Shown piece by piece: positions 16,518 to 25,065 of a DNA stretch of 53,356 nt (within the stretch, counting starts at the first letter, position 1; every line of letters starts with the position of its first letter). The DNA comes from Bacteroidota bacterium (GTDB lineage Bacteria > Bacteroidota > Bacteroidia > Chitinophagales > Chitinophagaceae): contig JAFDYG010000285.1 of assembly GCA_018267545.1 (NCBI GenBank), positions 1 to 53,356 of the forward strand, in the 5' to 3' direction. The notes beneath the pieces are model-generated. The model was not told the DNA's origin, made no database searches, and was given only the letters and a program-made list of their open reading frames with translations. Both the position numbers and the translations under genes were made by a program.

Positions 16518-18515
16518 ATGAGTCGATTTTATCTGATCGTCGTTCTATCCATTTTCGCATATGCATCCCACGGCGCGCCCGGTCCAGCGGCCGAACCTCC
16601 CGGTCCAGCGGCCATGGGAATATCCGGCCTCACAAGCCGCGAAGCCGTCGACACCCTCCCCATCGAAACCGCCCTCTCCTCCTACACCCCCGGGGCACCC
16701 CTCATCTCCCCCGACGGCGCCAAAGCCATCATCCCCGTCCGGCAAGTCGGAAAAGGAGCAGGCCTCCCCGCCTCCCACCTCTGGCTGCTCGACATCCCGA
16801 CAAAAACCATCCGCCAATTCACCAGCTCCCCGAAAGGAGAAAGCAGCCCCAAATGGTCCCCCGATAGCAAAAAGCTCGCTTTCCTCTCCGGACGAAGCGG
16901 CTCCTCCCAAATCTTTCTAATGGACATGGCCGGCGGCGAGGCCCTGCAGCTCACCGAATCCCCAACCGATATAAGCTCTTTCGAATGGAACCCCGACGGC
17001 GCCTCCCTCCTCTTCATTACTCATGATAAGCTCCCGGACTCCATCAAAAAACGACAGGACGACAAGTTCGACGAAAAGGTGATGAGCCAGTCCGAACACC
17101 CTTCCCGCGTGTACCGCATATCGATCGCCGACAAGTCCACCAAACGAATCCTCGCTCCCGACTACGATATCGACGAGCTCACCTGGCTTCCCTCCGGCAA
17201 GGAGCTGCTCCTGGTCGTCTCCCCCATCCCATCCCCCGAGCTTCCCTCGCCGAAGCTCATCAAATTCAACCTCACCGACTCGACCTCGACCACCCTCGCC
17301 TCCCCCGGTCACAGCTTCTACGGCAACATCCTGCCCTCCCCCGATGGCGCCACCGCCGTCTTCGTCGGCGCGCGTGACAGCGGCCCCATGGCCTTCGACC
17401 TCTTCCTGCACAAGCTGACCGAAAACAAGTTCGAAAACATCACGGCGAAATCGCTCGACAGACATATCCAGCGGTATAAATTTATAAACAACCACACCCT
17501 GCTCGCCCTCGTGCAAATGGGCTTTACCAAAAACCTCTACCAAATCCAGGACAACGGAACAGCCACTCCACATGCCCTCAAAGACAATATCCAGGCCTTC
17601 GACGTAGCAAACGACGGCACCATTGTATATGTAAAAAGTTCCTTCGACCAGCTACCCGAAGTATACCTCGCCAAACCAGGCGGCCAGGGAGAAAAGGTGT
17701 CCAGCTTCAATAAAGCTATCCCGCTTGTGAGCGCGAGAATATTTACCTACAAAAGTTTTGACGGCAAGACGATCGAAGGAGCCCTCTACAAACCATCGAA
17801 CACCACCGCCGCCACCACTGCCGCCACCGCCAAATCCTTGCCGCTCATCGCCTTCATCCACGGAGGCCCGACCGGTTCCTTCACCGATACCTACAGCGCC
17901 TGGGCGCAGCTGCTCGCACAAAACGGCTACGCCGTATTCTGTCCCAACATCCGCGGCTCCGGCGGATACAGCTGGGACTTCCTGACGTCCAACCGCAAAG
18001 ACTGGGGCGGCAACGACTACAAGGATATGATGGCCGGCATCGACTATCTCATCAAAAATGAAAACATCGACTCCGCCCGCCTCGGCATCTCTGGCTGGTC
18101 CTATGGCGGCTATATGGCCGAATGGGCCATCACCCAAACCCGCCGCTTCAAAGCCTCGGTATCCGGCGCGGGAATGGCCAATTTGGCCAGCGAGTTCGGG
18201 ACCGAAAGTGGCGCGGCCTATGACTACTGGTTCTGGGGTACCCCCTACGAAAATCTCGACCTGTTCTATAAACACTCCCCGATCGCCTACCTCAAAAACG
18301 CAAAGACGCCGACCCTCATCATACAGGGAGAAGAAGACGCAACCGACCCCATCGGTCAATCCCAGGAACTATATCGCGGCCTCCGCTATAACAACGTACC
18401 CTGCGAGCTGGTCCTCTATCCCCGCGAGCCGCACGGCTTCAGAGAGATTAACCACAACATCGACTTTTACCGGCGCATGATCGCCTGGTTCAAAAAATAT
18501 ATGAGCCCTAACTAA
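16518..18515 (+). CDS. Prolyl oligopeptidase family (S9) serine peptidase, secreted
   Basis: 665 residues from ATG 16518, chosen because it begins a signal peptide (MSRFYLIVVLSIFAYASHG); the frame opening at 16470 overlaps ridA. A Pro/Ala-rich stretch follows. Then comes a TolB/WD40-like beta-propeller (about 55-390, with WSPDSKKLAFLS blades) and an alpha/beta-hydrolase domain. The catalytic triad is S528 (GWSYGGYM), D607 (EEDATDP) and H639 (EPHGF), with an oxyanion HGGPTGS. It probably cuts short peptides as a dipeptidyl or acylaminoacyl peptidase in the periplasm. It ends at a strong two-way terminator. Confidence 0.93.
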   Translation: MSRFYLIVVLSIFAYASHGAPGPAAEPPGPAAMGISGLTSREAVDTLPIETALSSYTPGAPLISPDGAKAIIPVRQVGKGAGLPASHLWLLDIPTKTIRQFTSSPKGESSPKWSPDSKKLAFLSGRSGSSQIFLMDMAGGEALQLTESPTDISSFEWNPDGASLLFITHDKLPDSIKKRQDDKFDEKVMSQSEHPSRVYRISIADKSTKRILAPDYDIDELTWLPSGKELLLVVSPIPSPELPSPKLIKFNLTDSTSTTLASPGHSFYGNILPSPDGATAVFVGARDSGPMAFDLFLHKLTENKFENITAKSLDRHIQRYKFINNHTLLALVQMGFTKNLYQIQDNGTATPHALKDNIQAFDVANDGTIVYVKSSFDQLPEVYLAKPGGQGEKVSSFNKAIPLVSARIFTYKSFDGKTIEGALYKPSNTTAATTAATAKSLPLIAFIHGGPTGSFTDTYSAWAQLLAQNGYAVFCPNIRGSGGYSWDFLTSNRKDWGGNDYKDMMAGIDYLIKNENIDSARLGISGWSYGGYMAEWAITQTRRFKASVSGAGMANLASEFGTESGAAYDYWFWGTPYENLDLFYKHSPIAYLKNAKTPTLIIQGEEDATDPIGQSQELYRGLRYNNVPCELVLYPREPHGFREINHNIDFYRRMIAWFKKYMSPN

Positions 18516-18517
18516 TA

Positions 18518-18547
18518 AAAAAGGCCCCTGAAATCAGGGGCCTTTTT
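18518..18547. terminator. Bidirectional intrinsic terminator
   Basis: A perfect 14-bp stem (18518-18531 with 18534-18547) with a two-base loop, A-run on one side and T-run on the other. It can stop transcripts from the S9 peptidase gene (+) and from the yceI-like gene (-), which converge here. Confidence 0.9.
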
Positions 18548-18548
18548 G

Positions 18549-19088
18549 TTACACTTTTAGAAGCTCTATGTGACAAGAGATCTTGACCATCTCGCCCACC
18601 GCGACCCCTCCAAAGTCCAGCGCGGCATTCCACGTAATGCCCCAATCTTTCCGATTGATCTTGCCTGAAACGTAAAACCCTGCCTTTGTATTCCCGAATG
18701 GGTCCCTTTCCACGATACCCGCATACTCCACATCCAGCACAATAGCCTTTGTAATCCCCAGCATCGTCAGGTCGCCCCACATACTATACTGTCCCTTCTC
18801 CAGCACGTCGATCTTCGTGCTCTTGAAGTGAATCGTCGGAAATCGCTCCGCATGTAAAAAATCCGCCGACGCCAAATGTACATCCCTATTCTTCTCCTGC
18901 GTGTCCACGCTCGAGGCATCGATGCTCAGCTCGACCGCCGCATCGGAAAAATCCGACCGGTCCGTGTCGATCGAACCCTCGAAATTCCGGAAGAAGCCTT
19001 CCGTCTCGGAAATACCGAAATGCCGCACGCTAAATCCAATTTTACAATGCGCGGGCTCAAATATCCACTTGACCTTTTGTTCTACCAT
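18549..19088 (-). CDS. YceI family protein
   Basis: 179 residues forming one lipocalin-like YceI barrel. Motifs include HCKIGFSVRHFGIS, GSIDTD, FLHAERFPTIHFKST, GDLTMLGITKAIVLDVEY and the C-terminal DWGITWNAALD. YceI proteins bind polyisoprenoid-like amphiphilic molecules and are usually periplasmic. This one has no signal peptide, starting MVEQKVKWIFEP, so it is probably cytoplasmic. It lies 67 bp after the AraC regulator gene on the same strand. An 8-bp inverted repeat precedes it. Confidence 0.92.
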   Translation of the reverse strand: MVEQKVKWIFEPAHCKIGFSVRHFGISETEGFFRNFEGSIDTDRSDFSDAAVELSIDASSVDTQEKNRDVHLASADFLHAERFPTIHFKSTKIDVLEKGQYSMWGDLTMLGITKAIVLDVEYAGIVERDPFGNTKAGFYVSGKINRKDWGITWNAALDFGGVAVGEMVKISCHIELLKV

Positions 19089-19091
19089 ATA

Positions 19092-19118
19092 TTTGCTCTT
19101 TTAGTTTTACAGAGCAAA
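19092..19118 (-). promoter_or_regulatory. Inverted repeat before the yceI-like gene
   Basis: TTTGCTCT (19092-19099) and AGAGCAAA (19111-19118) form perfect 8-bp arms with an 11-base spacer. They lie three bases upstream of the yceI start, in the gap after the AraC gene. It could be an operator or an RNA hairpin in the leader. Confidence 0.45.
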
Positions 19119-19155
19119 ATTGAGAACCGAAAGGCCGTTCCTGTTATAACAAAAA

Positions 19156-20040
19156 CTATTTAATTCGGTATTTTTCGGACATCTTCTTTTTAAAGGCATT
19201 GGCAGCCTGTCCCGTTTCCTGCCGGAACAATTTGGAAAAATAGGAGCTATCGAAATAACCCAGCTCGGAAGCAATCTCAGTAACCGTATAATCGGAAAAG
19301 GTAAGCAGCCTCTTGGCTTCCAGCATGCTTCTCTCCCGAATCACCTGCCCGGCCGTCTTCCCGGTTACGCTTTTAACCACCAGGTTCAAATGATGCTGGG
19401 TAATATTTAACCGTTCGGCATAAAAACTAACCGGTTCATTCCTGGAAAAATTCTCTTCCAGCAATTCCCGCAATCTTTTATAAAGAACAAGGTACTTTTT
19501 GGAATACTCCCTGTCTTCATTGTTATCGATGCACCGCTGAACCTGGGCAAGTAAAACGTGCAGCAACGACTGAACGATGGCTACGCTACGATCTTTCCGT
19601 TTATATTCACCCGAAATGATGTCGATGGTCTTTTTAACGTCGGCAAAATCCTTCCTCCCCAGCTGAAGGCAAGGGTTCGTATAAAAATTGTCCAGAAAGC
19701 TCAGCTCGAATAGCTTATCCTTGTTATACAAGCCCAGCAAAAACAGCTCTTCCGTAAATAAAATGCTCCCCCCGGCCAGCGGCTTCCATTCCTCGAACCG
19801 GTGTACCTGGTTGGGCGAAATAAAAAACAAGCTCCCCGGCCGGACCTCATATTCCTTATAGTCGATCGTCTGCCTGCTCATCCCCTTCTCCGTCCAGATA
19901 ATTTCATAGAAAGCATGCTTATGGATCTCGTCGACGTCCGGCTCCTCCAACCCCTCGAAATAAAGGATTTCGAAGTCGGTCCGCCTGGCCGGCTCGTTGA
20001 CAAAATGCCCGATGGAATACGTTGACAGCAAATCTTTCAT
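19156..20040 (-). CDS. AraC family transcriptional regulator
   Basis: 294 residues from ATG 20040. An in-frame TTG at 20046 falls inside a TAAGTTTG -7 box (20044-20051) and is rejected. The N-terminal cupin sensor (about 20-130) has HKHAFYEIIW and PGSLFFISPNQVHRFE. The C-terminal double helix-turn-helix includes LNITQHHLNLVVK and TEIASELGYFDSSYFSKLFRQETG. It likely acts as an activator. Targets may be the downstream yceI-like gene (same strand) or the divergent arsR-like operon; neither is shown. Confidence 0.9.
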   Translation of the reverse strand: MKDLLSTYSIGHFVNEPARRTDFEILYFEGLEEPDVDEIHKHAFYEIIWTEKGMSRQTIDYKEYEVRPGSLFFISPNQVHRFEEWKPLAGGSILFTEELFLLGLYNKDKLFELSFLDNFYTNPCLQLGRKDFADVKKTIDIISGEYKRKDRSVAIVQSLLHVLLAQVQRCIDNNEDREYSKKYLVLYKRLRELLEENFSRNEPVSFYAERLNITQHHLNLVVKSVTGKTAGQVIRERSMLEAKRLLTFSDYTVTEIASELGYFDSSYFSKLFRQETGQAANAFKKKMSEKYRIK

Positions 20041-20115
20041 ACTCAAACTTACTATTAATCAGTATCCCTTCGCCCAGGCGCCGACCCAGCAACCGACAAA
20101 AAAAAGACAAATAAA

Positions 20116-20147
20116 TTTGCGCAACCCAAAAGTTGCACATATATTTG
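20116..20147 (+). promoter_or_regulatory. Promoter of the ArsR-AHSA1 operon
   Basis: TTTG at 20116-20119, a 20-nt spacer and TATATTTG at 20140-20147: a near-perfect Bacteroidota vegetative promoter. The spacer contains an inverted repeat (GCAAC 20121-20125, GTTGC 20132-20136), and the -7 box abuts a perfect palindrome, so a repressor bound here would cover the promoter. Confidence 0.85.
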
Positions 20148-20162
20148 CAACCTGCAGGTTGC
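20147..20162. promoter_or_regulatory. Perfect 16-bp palindromic operator
   Basis: GCAACCTGCAGGTTGC is identical on both strands and begins at the last base of the -7 box. The same GCAAC/GTTGC half-sites recur at 20121-20136. The most likely ligand is the ArsR-type protein encoded 16 bp downstream (autorepression; inference). Confidence 0.7.
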
Positions 20163-20177
20163 TAATTAAACCTCTAT

Positions 20178-20498
20178 ATGACACAAGACATCTTCCAGGC
20201 AATAGCCGACCCGACACGTAGGGCCATCCTGACTTTAATTGCTATTAAAGCATTGACGCCGAATGCAATGGCGGAAAAGTTCGACATGACCCGCCAGGCG
20301 GTATCAAAACACATTAAAGTACTGCACGAATGCGAATTGATCAGAGCCGAGCACGCTGGCAGGGAAATTTATTATCACTTCAATGGTAAAAAGATGCAGG
20401 AATTCGATCACTGGCTGGCCCAATTCAGACAAAGCTGGGAAACGCAATTTAATCAGCTGGACAAGGTATTATCGACACTTAAAAACCAGAAAAAATGA
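20178..20498 (+). CDS. ArsR family regulator (AHSA1-linked type)
   Basis: 106 residues of a single winged helix. It begins [18 protein letters not shown] and has a recognition helix in [18 protein letters not shown] and a wing GREIYYHF. There is no metal-binding CxC pair, as in the ArsR subgroup that is co-encoded with AHSA1 proteins. It overlaps the next gene by 4 bp (ATGA). It probably represses its own operon from the palindromes just upstream. Confidence 0.93.
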   Translation: MTQDIFQAIADPTRRAILTLIAIKALTPNAMAEKFDMTRQAVSKHIKVLHECELIRAEHAGREIYYHFNGKKMQEFDHWLAQFRQSWETQFNQLDKVLSTLKNQKK

Positions 20499-20995
20499 AT
20501 AACGACTTGCTATTTGATTTTACCGTTGATAAAGCAGCAAAAAAGGTATTTATAACAAGGGAATTCGATGCCGAGCTTTCTTTGGTATGGGATGCTTTTA
20601 CCAAACAGGAATTGCTGGACCAATGGGGCGCTCCTGAACCCATGCACTGCCAAACGAAATACATGGATTTTAAAGTCGGCGGGAAAAGATTCTTTGCTAT
20701 GGTAAGCCCCGACGGACAAGAGCGTTGGTCGCTGCAAACGTATACGTCCATTACTCCGAAGACCAATTTCAAAATGTTCAATTCCTTCGCGGATAAAGAT
20801 GAGAATCCTCAATTGCCAGGTTCTGAATGGGACTACAATTTCAGCGAACAAAACGGCAGAACGACAGTGAGGATTACCATTTATAATGAATCGCTCGAAC
20901 GAATGGAAAATTTACTCGACGGCTTCAGGATAGGATTTACCATGACATTGAAAAACCTGGAAAACCTGCTGGCAGCTACATCGCGCAAATCGTAA
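20495..20995 (+). CDS. SRPBCC/AHSA1 family protein
   Basis: 166 residues with the START-like fold: [28 protein letters not shown] at the start, [14 protein letters not shown] in the middle, then TVRITIYNE and a long C-terminal helix. AHSA1-type proteins in bacteria bind hydrophobic ligands or act as cyclases or chaperone-like factors; the ligand is unknown. It is translationally coupled to the ArsR gene. The ligand may act as the inducing signal for the operon (inference). Confidence 0.9.
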   Translation: MNNDLLFDFTVDKAAKKVFITREFDAELSLVWDAFTKQELLDQWGAPEPMHCQTKYMDFKVGGKRFFAMVSPDGQERWSLQTYTSITPKTNFKMFNSFADKDENPQLPGSEWDYNFSEQNGRTTVRITIYNESLERMENLLDGFRIGFTMTLKNLENLLAATSRKS

Positions 20996-21032
20996 TAAAA
21001 GTCACAATCGATAACATACAAAAATTAAATTT

Positions 21033-21461
21033 ATGAAAGCAATTAATCCATGGATCAACTTCAACGGAAATGCCGAAGAAGCATTCACTTTTTACAAATC
21101 GGTTTTTGGCGGCGAGTTCTCGAAGCTCCTCCGTTTTAAAGACCTGTCAAGCGCCGAATTTCCCATTCCCAAAAATGAGGAAAACAAAATAATGCAGATC
21201 GCTTTACCTATCGGCAAAAACAATGTGCTGCTGGCCAATGATGTTCCCGAATTTATGGGACGGACCAACGAAAACGAAAACAGGTCGAAAATATCAGTCA
21301 GCACAGACAGCCGCGAAGAAGCGACCAAAATATTCAACGGACTCTCCGCAGGCGGGAACGTCGAAGGGCCCATCGGCGACACTCCCTGGGGCACATACGC
21401 CGGAATGTTCAGAGACAAGTATGGCATCGAGTGGATCGTGGAATTCAACCCGAATTATTAA
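21033..21461 (+). CDS. VOC/PhnB-like glyoxalase-fold protein
   Basis: 142 residues with two beta-alpha-beta-beta-beta units. It starts MKAINPWINFNGNAEEAFTFY and ends with the family mark DTPWGTYAGMFRDKYGIEWIV. This matches the PhnB-like part of the VOC superfamily. Function is unknown; relatives are often co-encoded with AHSA1 proteins. It lies 37 bp downstream of the AHSA1 gene and is probably the third gene of the operon, which ends at the terminator at 21486-21516. Confidence 0.9.
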   Translation: MKAINPWINFNGNAEEAFTFYKSVFGGEFSKLLRFKDLSSAEFPIPKNEENKIMQIALPIGKNNVLLANDVPEFMGRTNENENRSKISVSTDSREEATKIFNGLSAGGNVEGPIGDTPWGTYAGMFRDKYGIEWIVEFNPNY

Positions 21462-21485
21462 TCACCCGTCTTCCCAATAAACCAA

Positions 21486-21516
21486 AAGCCCGCCAGGCAA
21501 ACTACCCGGCGGGCTT
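21486..21516. terminator. Intrinsic terminator between convergent genes
   Basis: AAGCCCGCC (21486-21494) pairs with GGCGGGCTT (21508-21516), with two further G-C pairs inside. The T-run is better on the minus side (CTTTTGGTTT). It lies between the VOC gene and the convergent lipoprotein gene. Confidence 0.7.
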
Positions 21517-21520
21517 AAAC

Positions 21521-22390
21521 TTACAAACTTCCCGACTTCCAATTCCTCCAATCATTATTCGCTTTCTGCGTCGGCCTCCACTTCGTTGTATCCCTCGTCA
21601 CCAAAACTTTCGCAATCAGCTTATACGTTTCCTGCATGCTCGGCGGGCGGCCTTTGTCATACGCACTCTCGAAATGAAACTCGCCAATAGTCATCAATTT
21701 CGGTAAATTCTTAGGTATATGTTGACGAATATCACCTTCCGTTGCGCTGATAAGCGCGGGCCGGGTCTCATTCAGGTACCGCACAAAATCCTCAAACCCG
21801 ATCAGCTTTCGGGGATTATCATGCTCCCTGACCTTGATTCCCAACTTCTCATAATCCCTATAATTGCTATCGAACGGAACCGCTACCCCTCTTACCTTGA
21901 TTTCCTTTACGCCTGCCCCGATCAGCTCGAACCGCTCCATATCACTACCCAATTTATTCTCAACTCTTTCATACTCCTCCGACCCAATGAGGGTTATCCT
22001 GCTCGCATTCGTTATGTAACTTTGCTCAGCATACTTATCCACCGGATAATCGATACAATTACCCACATAATCCAATTCGATTTCCGCCCTGAAGCCCCGA
22101 TTCGCGTAGCCGTTCTTCTCGAACACGATTGCCCACCTCGTCGAATCTCCATACAAATGAATCCTGCTGCCGGCAGTCACAAAATACCCGTGCTCCAGGT
22201 CGAGAAAAAAATTATACCTGATATCCTTTGAATGACCCCGCGGATAATGATCACTCTGTATTCCATTAAAAGCCAGGTCCAGCTCATCCAATATTTCAGC
22301 CTCCGAAACCATTCCGGTTCCGTTTTTATGACCAGCATTACAGGATTCAAGCAACAAAAACATACCAACTAATATTGAAAAATACCTCAT
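21521..22390 (-). CDS. Putative lipoprotein, unknown (DUF7003-like)
   Basis: 289 residues. MRYFSILVGMFLLLESCNAG is a lipoprotein signal with Cys 17. The body has a segment ILDELDLAFNGI, a YFVTAGSRIHLYGDSTRWAIVFEKNGY block and an ERVENKLGSDMERFELI block. These are reminiscent of the DUF7003 family; the family name is from memory and not checked. The protein probably sits in the periplasm or outer membrane. It starts one base after the stop of the beta-helix protein gene, so the two are one transcript. Confidence 0.65.
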   Translation of the reverse strand: MRYFSILVGMFLLLESCNAGHKNGTGMVSEAEILDELDLAFNGIQSDHYPRGHSKDIRYNFFLDLEHGYFVTAGSRIHLYGDSTRWAIVFEKNGYANRGFRAEIELDYVGNCIDYPVDKYAEQSYITNASRITLIGSEEYERVENKLGSDMERFELIGAGVKEIKVRGVAVPFDSNYRDYEKLGIKVREHDNPRKLIGFEDFVRYLNETRPALISATEGDIRQHIPKNLPKLMTIGEFHFESAYDKGRPPSMQETYKLIAKVLVTRDTTKWRPTQKANNDWRNWKSGSL

Positions 22391-22391
22391 A

Positions 22392-23420
22392 TTATTTCTT
22401 GAACAATCCCGCTCCCAGCTCGGCGCCGAGTCCCCCCTCCTTCACCTGCAAATAGTTCTTCTTCCCCTGGTTCTTCTCGATCTCCACCACCCCATCCTTC
22501 TTCACATTCTCCATCTGCAGGAAATCACTCGAAATCGCCGCGCCTCTCCCATTTGCCGTCAAAAGCACATTTCCGGCAAACACGCAATCATGCACCTTAT
22601 ACTTCGTCTGTGTATTGTCCGCAATCCACGCCGCCCTGCACCCGGCAATGACATTATGGTGATACTCGAAATCGGCAGCCGTACCCTTCGTCGTCCACAC
22701 ACCGCTATAATGAGGACCGTACACCACGCAATACCGCATTGCATTATGCCGGCTAACTCCTCCCTCTTCATCGCCAAAAACGACCGGGTTCTCACAATTG
22801 TAAAATACACAGTGGTCCACCACCACCCCATTCCCATTGGCGATAATCGCTACCCGCAGGGGCATCACATCGATGTTCCCCACAAACATACACTGCGTCA
22901 CCACCAAATCTTCCAGATTCTTCCCATTCCGCCAGATAGGATAGGAACGGCGGTTCTGCCGCCCATCGATATAATAATAGTCCGGACTGCCGCTAAACCG
23001 CAATCCTTCCATCGTCACGTGACTGACCTCGATCTCCAGCCCCCTCGCCTCTTCTCCGTCTCCATTGGCCTTTACCGGAACTACCGTCACGATGATCGGC
23101 ATCCGCTGGGGACTCCACCCCGGTTCGTCCGGCATCACCTCCGCCCGGATCGTCAGCCTGCCTTCCTGGCTAAACCGGTTGTTATTGAATAGAACCGTCT
23201 CCGTCAATAAATGCACCCCATCGGAGAGCAGGATCGTGTCGCCGCCCTTCATTGAGCTAAAATTTACGCGAAAGGCCGCCTCGCGCAGGGTCTTCAAGGG
23301 CATCGCCTTCGTTCCCGGATTGGCGTCGTTGCCCGTAAAAGAATTGACGTGCCATTCCCCGGCCGAAGCCATTAATCCTGCAAACACCATCGATAAGAAA
23401 AGACATAATTGCTTGACCAT
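22392..23420 (-). CDS. Secreted parallel beta-helix protein (pectin-lyase-like fold)
   Basis: 343 residues from ATG 23420, which opens a signal peptide (MVKQLCLFLSMVFAGLMASA). The frame to 23630 runs through the promoter region and is rejected. The mature start WHVNSFTGNDANPGT and the following LKTLREAAF are typical of DUF1565/right-handed beta-helix proteins. PbH1-like turns follow (VSHVTMEGLRFSG, DHCVFYNCENPVVFGD, YHHNVIAGCRAAWI). Such folds occur in polysaccharide lyases and hydrolases, but no catalytic residues can be assigned. It is co-transcribed with the lipoprotein gene. Confidence 0.78.
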   Translation of the reverse strand: MVKQLCLFLSMVFAGLMASAGEWHVNSFTGNDANPGTKAMPLKTLREAAFRVNFSSMKGGDTILLSDGVHLLTETVLFNNNRFSQEGRLTIRAEVMPDEPGWSPQRMPIIVTVVPVKANGDGEEARGLEIEVSHVTMEGLRFSGSPDYYYIDGRQNRRSYPIWRNGKNLEDLVVTQCMFVGNIDVMPLRVAIIANGNGVVVDHCVFYNCENPVVFGDEEGGVSRHNAMRYCVVYGPHYSGVWTTKGTAADFEYHHNVIAGCRAAWIADNTQTKYKVHDCVFAGNVLLTANGRGAAISSDFLQMENVKKDGVVEIEKNQGKKNYLQVKEGGLGAELGAGLFKK

Positions 23421-23421
23421 A

Positions 23422-23444
23422 CCAACTTTTTTCCGCAAAGTTGG
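23422..23444 (-). promoter_or_regulatory. Inverted repeat over the promoter of the beta-helix gene
   Basis: CCAACTTT (23422-23429) and AAAGTTGG (23437-23444) are perfect 8-bp arms with a 7-base spacer. On the minus strand the upstream arm forms part of a CAACTTTG -7-like box, with a TTG 18 nt further up. The repeat ends one base before the start codon. It could be an operator or a leader hairpin hiding the start. Confidence 0.5.
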
Positions 23445-23589
23445 ATAGCCGCCAATCCCTGCAATGGTCATTTTGAAAACAAACCGGTCATTTGAAGCGC
23501 GCGAGCCTTCCACAACAAAGCGCCCGCCCCAACCAGAGCGCGCAGAGCCCTCCAGCAAAACGCCGAAAGCCCCCACAGAACCGCCCCCC

Positions 23590-23991
23590 CTACTCCACCC
23601 TCTTAAAAACCGCCACCGGACTATCCTCATTCCGATACAACCTCAGCTGCTTCGTATCCGCAGTCTGCACGGTTATCGTATCACCCATAATCACAAACCG
23701 GTCACCCTTCAGCAACCGATACGTAGTATTCGTATTATTCTGCTTTAACCCGCCCTTCTGCTCAGAGATGCTTTTATAATCCGCGGTAAACGTAAGGACA
23801 AGGCCCTTATTGGTCTTATTCGCCTTCGCCACCACGTCATCCGGCGCGTTCTTCAGCTCGCCCGCAAATTCAAATCGTTCGAAAGCCCATTTTCCTACCA
23901 TCGCCGACTGCTTTTTGGAAGGAGTGACATTTTGCGCAAAAAGGCAGGGCGCCAAAAGAACAAAGCACAAAGCGAAAGAAAGCTTCTTCAT
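23590..23991 (-). CDS. Secreted lipocalin-like protein
   Basis: 133 residues from ATG 23991, which starts a good signal peptide (MKKLSFALCFVLLAPCLFAQ). The frame extending to 24135 overlaps the AraC gene. The body reads MVGKWAFERFEF near 37-48, then a short helix and six to seven beta strands (LVLTFTADYKSI, TTYRLLKGDRFVIMGDTITV), ending VAVFKRVE. This is the layout of lipocalin-like domains in Bacteroidota, whose ligands are unknown. It lies downstream of the AraC gene on the same strand. Confidence 0.72.
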   Translation of the reverse strand: MKKLSFALCFVLLAPCLFAQNVTPSKKQSAMVGKWAFERFEFAGELKNAPDDVVAKANKTNKGLVLTFTADYKSISEQKGGLKQNNTNTTYRLLKGDRFVIMGDTITVQTADTKQLRLYRNEDSPVAVFKRVE

Positions 23992-24037
23992 AGCCAGGGT
24001 TTTTATAAAGACCAAAATATAAAAAAGCCCCATAACC

Positions 24038-24904
24038 TCAAAGCCCGTCCCTATACTGCTGCGCCGTCGTACCCGTGATTTTCTTAAAGAACCGGTTGAA
24101 GTTGGAAGGGTCCGAAAAGTCGAAATCGTACGCAATCTCCTTCACGGACCTATTGCAACGCAGCTCTCTCTTGATCGAAGAAATCAGCCGCTGATGAATC
24201 ATCTGTTGCGCAGTAAGGCCGCTATATTGCCGGCAGACCTTATTGAGGTGTGTAGAGCTAATCCTTAATACCTCAGTATAATCCGTAACGCGGTGATACG
24301 CCATAAACTCCTTCTCCAACAACGACCGGAAACGGAAGAAGTCCGGATGAACATGCGTATCGCTTTCCACCTGGTAAACCGTCGCATAATGCCGGTTCAG
24401 CAACACCAGCAGCTGATACAAAATCGCCCTAAGCAAATGGCTGCTATCACTGCGAAGCAGCATAAACTCCTCTTCCACCCCGCGCACCAGGTCGAGAGCC
24501 CGGCGAAACTCTCTCGACGGCATCTTCATGCTCGTCGGACGAGCGTATTGATGAAAGAACTGGAAGCGATATAAAAACAGATCGTCCGTAAAAAACAGAT
24601 TCAAAAAATCCTTCTCGAAGAAAAGGGTGTACCCTTCTACATCCCTGGCATCCCACCGGCGGACCTGCCCCGGGGAAGTAAAGATGACCGTCCCCGGCCC
24701 CAGCACCGTCCGATTCTCATCCAGCGAAAAAGTTCCCTTCCCCTTTTCGATAAGCATCACTTCATAAAAACTGATCTGATGCAGGGTAGTGTCCAGGACA
24801 AAGTTCTTCAGGTTCTCGATCCGGCCGATATCCAGTAGCAGCTCCCTCCCATACTTCCGGGAAAGAAAATGATAACACTTTATTTCCGACGAGTCTGTTC
24901 CCAT
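24038..24904 (-). CDS. AraC family transcriptional regulator
   Basis: 288 residues. An N-terminal cupin-like sensor has SFYEVMLIEKGKGTF and LGPGTVIFTSPGQVRRW. A C-terminal double helix-turn-helix has LRISSTHLNKVCRQYSGLTAQQMI and KEIAYDFDFSDPSNFNRFFKKITG. It is divergent from the ABC operon starting at 25066, with 161 bp between, so it is a candidate regulator of that operon (inference). A TAGTTTTG -7 box lies on the minus strand at 24934-24941. Confidence 0.9.
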   Translation of the reverse strand: MGTDSSEIKCYHFLSRKYGRELLLDIGRIENLKNFVLDTTLHQISFYEVMLIEKGKGTFSLDENRTVLGPGTVIFTSPGQVRRWDARDVEGYTLFFEKDFLNLFFTDDLFLYRFQFFHQYARPTSMKMPSREFRRALDLVRGVEEEFMLLRSDSSHLLRAILYQLLVLLNRHYATVYQVESDTHVHPDFFRFRSLLEKEFMAYHRVTDYTEVLRISSTHLNKVCRQYSGLTAQQMIHQRLISSIKRELRCNRSVKEIAYDFDFSDPSNFNRFFKKITGTTAQQYRDGL

Positions 24905-24933
24905 GAAACACAGGTCTTAAACCGGCAAGCTAG

Positions 24934-24941
24934 CAAAACTA
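24934..24941 (-). promoter_or_regulatory. -7 box of the AraC gene in the divergent promoter region
   Basis: TAGTTTTG (minus strand) matches TAnnTTTG, 29 nt upstream of the AraC ATG. The nearest upstream TTG is 24 nt away, a little far. On the plus strand TATATTTA at 25020-25027 is a candidate -7 box for the ABC operon. Confidence 0.4.
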
Positions 24942-25065
24942 ATATAAGAAACCACATCCAGCCATCAATATAATGGAAAACAATATATTATTCAATTTCT
25001 CCATAACTTATGGATGCCGTATATTTATCGCACAAAACTCCTTTCCAGAACCAACTCCCCAAATA

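Noticed and set aside
17652-18359. Antisense frame of 235 codons in the S9 peptidase gene
   Set aside because: Covers the catalytic domain of a clear gene; no domain of its own.
22392-23630. Longer form of the beta-helix protein starting at 23630
   Set aside because: The extra 70 residues lie across the promoter and before a clean signal peptide.
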